A stretch of 12,251 nucleotides of DNA from Chloroflexia bacterium (GTDB taxonomy: Bacteria > Chloroflexota > Chloroflexia > Thermomicrobiales > UBA6265): the NCBI GenBank assembly GCA_013698305.1, contig JACCVC010000134.1, positions 1 to 12,251 of the forward strand, given 5' to 3'. Of this stretch, positions 11,740 through 12,251 are shown piece after piece. How positions within the stretch are numbered: position 1 is the stretch's first letter; each line of letters starts with the position of its first letter. The position numbers and the translations under genes are program-made. The notes under the pieces were generated by a model. It worked only from the letters and a program-made list of their open reading frames with translations. It had not been told where the DNA came from and did no database searches.

Positions 11740-12251
11740 ATGAGCGACCGGGAGAGTAACGTAGCAGTCGACCAATCGCGTGTCATCATTTTTGACACCA
11801 CGCTTCGCGATGGCGAGCAGTCGCCGGGTGCGACGCTTACCACTGACGAGAAGCTCGAGGTTGCCGACGCGCTCGTTGCTCTCCAAGTCGACGTGATCGA
11901 GGCGGGGTTTCCGGCCGCATCGCCTGGTGACTTCGAGTCGGTACGTGACATCGCCCGCCGGGCGAAAGGCGTCACTGTCGCCGGACTGGCGCGGGCGAAC
12001 GCCAAGGATATCGAACGCGCCGCCCAGGCAGTCAAGGATGCCGAGAACCCGCGTATCCATACCTTCATCGCGACGTCGGACATTCATCTCACGCACAAGC
12101 TGAAGATGAGCCGCGATGAGGTGCTCGACCGCGTGCGGGAGATGGTGGCCTTTGCAAAAGGATTCACCAGCGATGTCGAGTTCTCGTGCGAGGATGCGAC
12201 AAGAACCGACCCGGACTATCTGGTGCAGGTCTTCGAGGCGGCGATCCGGGC
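11740..12251 (+). CDS. leuA: 2-isopropylmalate synthase, N-terminal part (truncated by window)
   Basis: The first 170 codons are present and the gene runs off the right edge. ATG 11740 has GGAAGG 9 bases upstream. LeuA condenses 2-ketoisovalerate with acetyl-CoA, the first committed step to leucine. The HMGL-like TIM barrel is seen from residue 14: VIIFDTTLRDGEQSPGATLT (15-34, with the metal-binding Asp24 in LRDGEQ), VDVIEAGFPAASPGDFESV (50-68), RIHTFIATSDIHLTHKLKMS (105-124) and SDVEFSCEDATRTDPDYL (144-161). The spacing and the sequence SPGDFESV favour LeuA over citramalate or homocitrate synthase, but the C-terminal leucine-binding domain is not in the window. It is placed last of the visible ilvBNC-leuA operon and is probably followed by further leucine genes. 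Confidence 0.92.
   Translation, partial: MSDRESNVAVDQSRVIIFDTTLRDGEQSPGATLTTDEKLEVADALVALQVDVIEAGFPAASPGDFESVRDIARRAKGVTVAGLARANAKDIERAAQAVKDAENPRIHTFIATSDIHLTHKLKMSRDEVLDRVREMVAFAKGFTSDVEFSCEDATRTDPDYLVQVFEAAIR

Overview
The window looks like a chromosomal segment of a GC-rich bacterium, most likely a member of the Chloroflexota near the Thermomicrobia/Sphaerobacter group. This is inferred from the DUF3090 gene, the Thr/Ala/Pro-rich linkers of the secreted and DnaX proteins, and the mix of actinobacterial-like and chloroflexal-like gene content. It was not tested by a search. Coding density is high and there is no sign of phage, transposon, CRISPR or RNA genes.

Left part (1-2765): the 5' end of murQ (minus strand, TTG start, running off the window) lies downstream of a CarH-type MerR/B12-binding regulator on the same strand. 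Diverging from the regulator is a lipoprotein with a beta-propeller-like body. The two promoters of this divergent pair appear to overlap. The murQ start and the carH start are both set by good ribosome binding sites rather than by the longest ORF.

Middle part (2778-7741): dnaX (minus) and rsmI (plus) diverge from a short region with a good dnaX promoter. rsmI converges on, and overlaps by 11 bp, an SEDS glycosyltransferase gene (rodA-like, minus). A DUF3090 zinc-ribbon gene then diverges from rodA. These are housekeeping functions: replication, 16S rRNA methylation and cell-wall elongation.

Right part (7779-12251): a branched-chain amino acid operon, ilvB-ilvN-ilvC-leuA (leuA truncated by the window end). 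It has a strong sigma-70-like promoter (TTGACA-17-TACCAT) and a 400-base leader. The leader encodes a 27-residue peptide in which 12 residues are Ile, Val or Leu. After it come mutually exclusive pause, antiterminator and terminator hairpins. This is a complete ribosome-mediated transcription attenuator that can be read from the sequence, and it is the most interesting element here. The operon makes 2-aceto-2-hydroxy acids (IlvBN), reduces and isomerises them (IlvC) and diverts 2-ketoisovalerate to leucine (LeuA), so sensing charged Ile/Val/Leu tRNAs fits its output. Three perfect hairpins sit between ilvN and ilvC and suggest further control or mRNA processing inside the operon.
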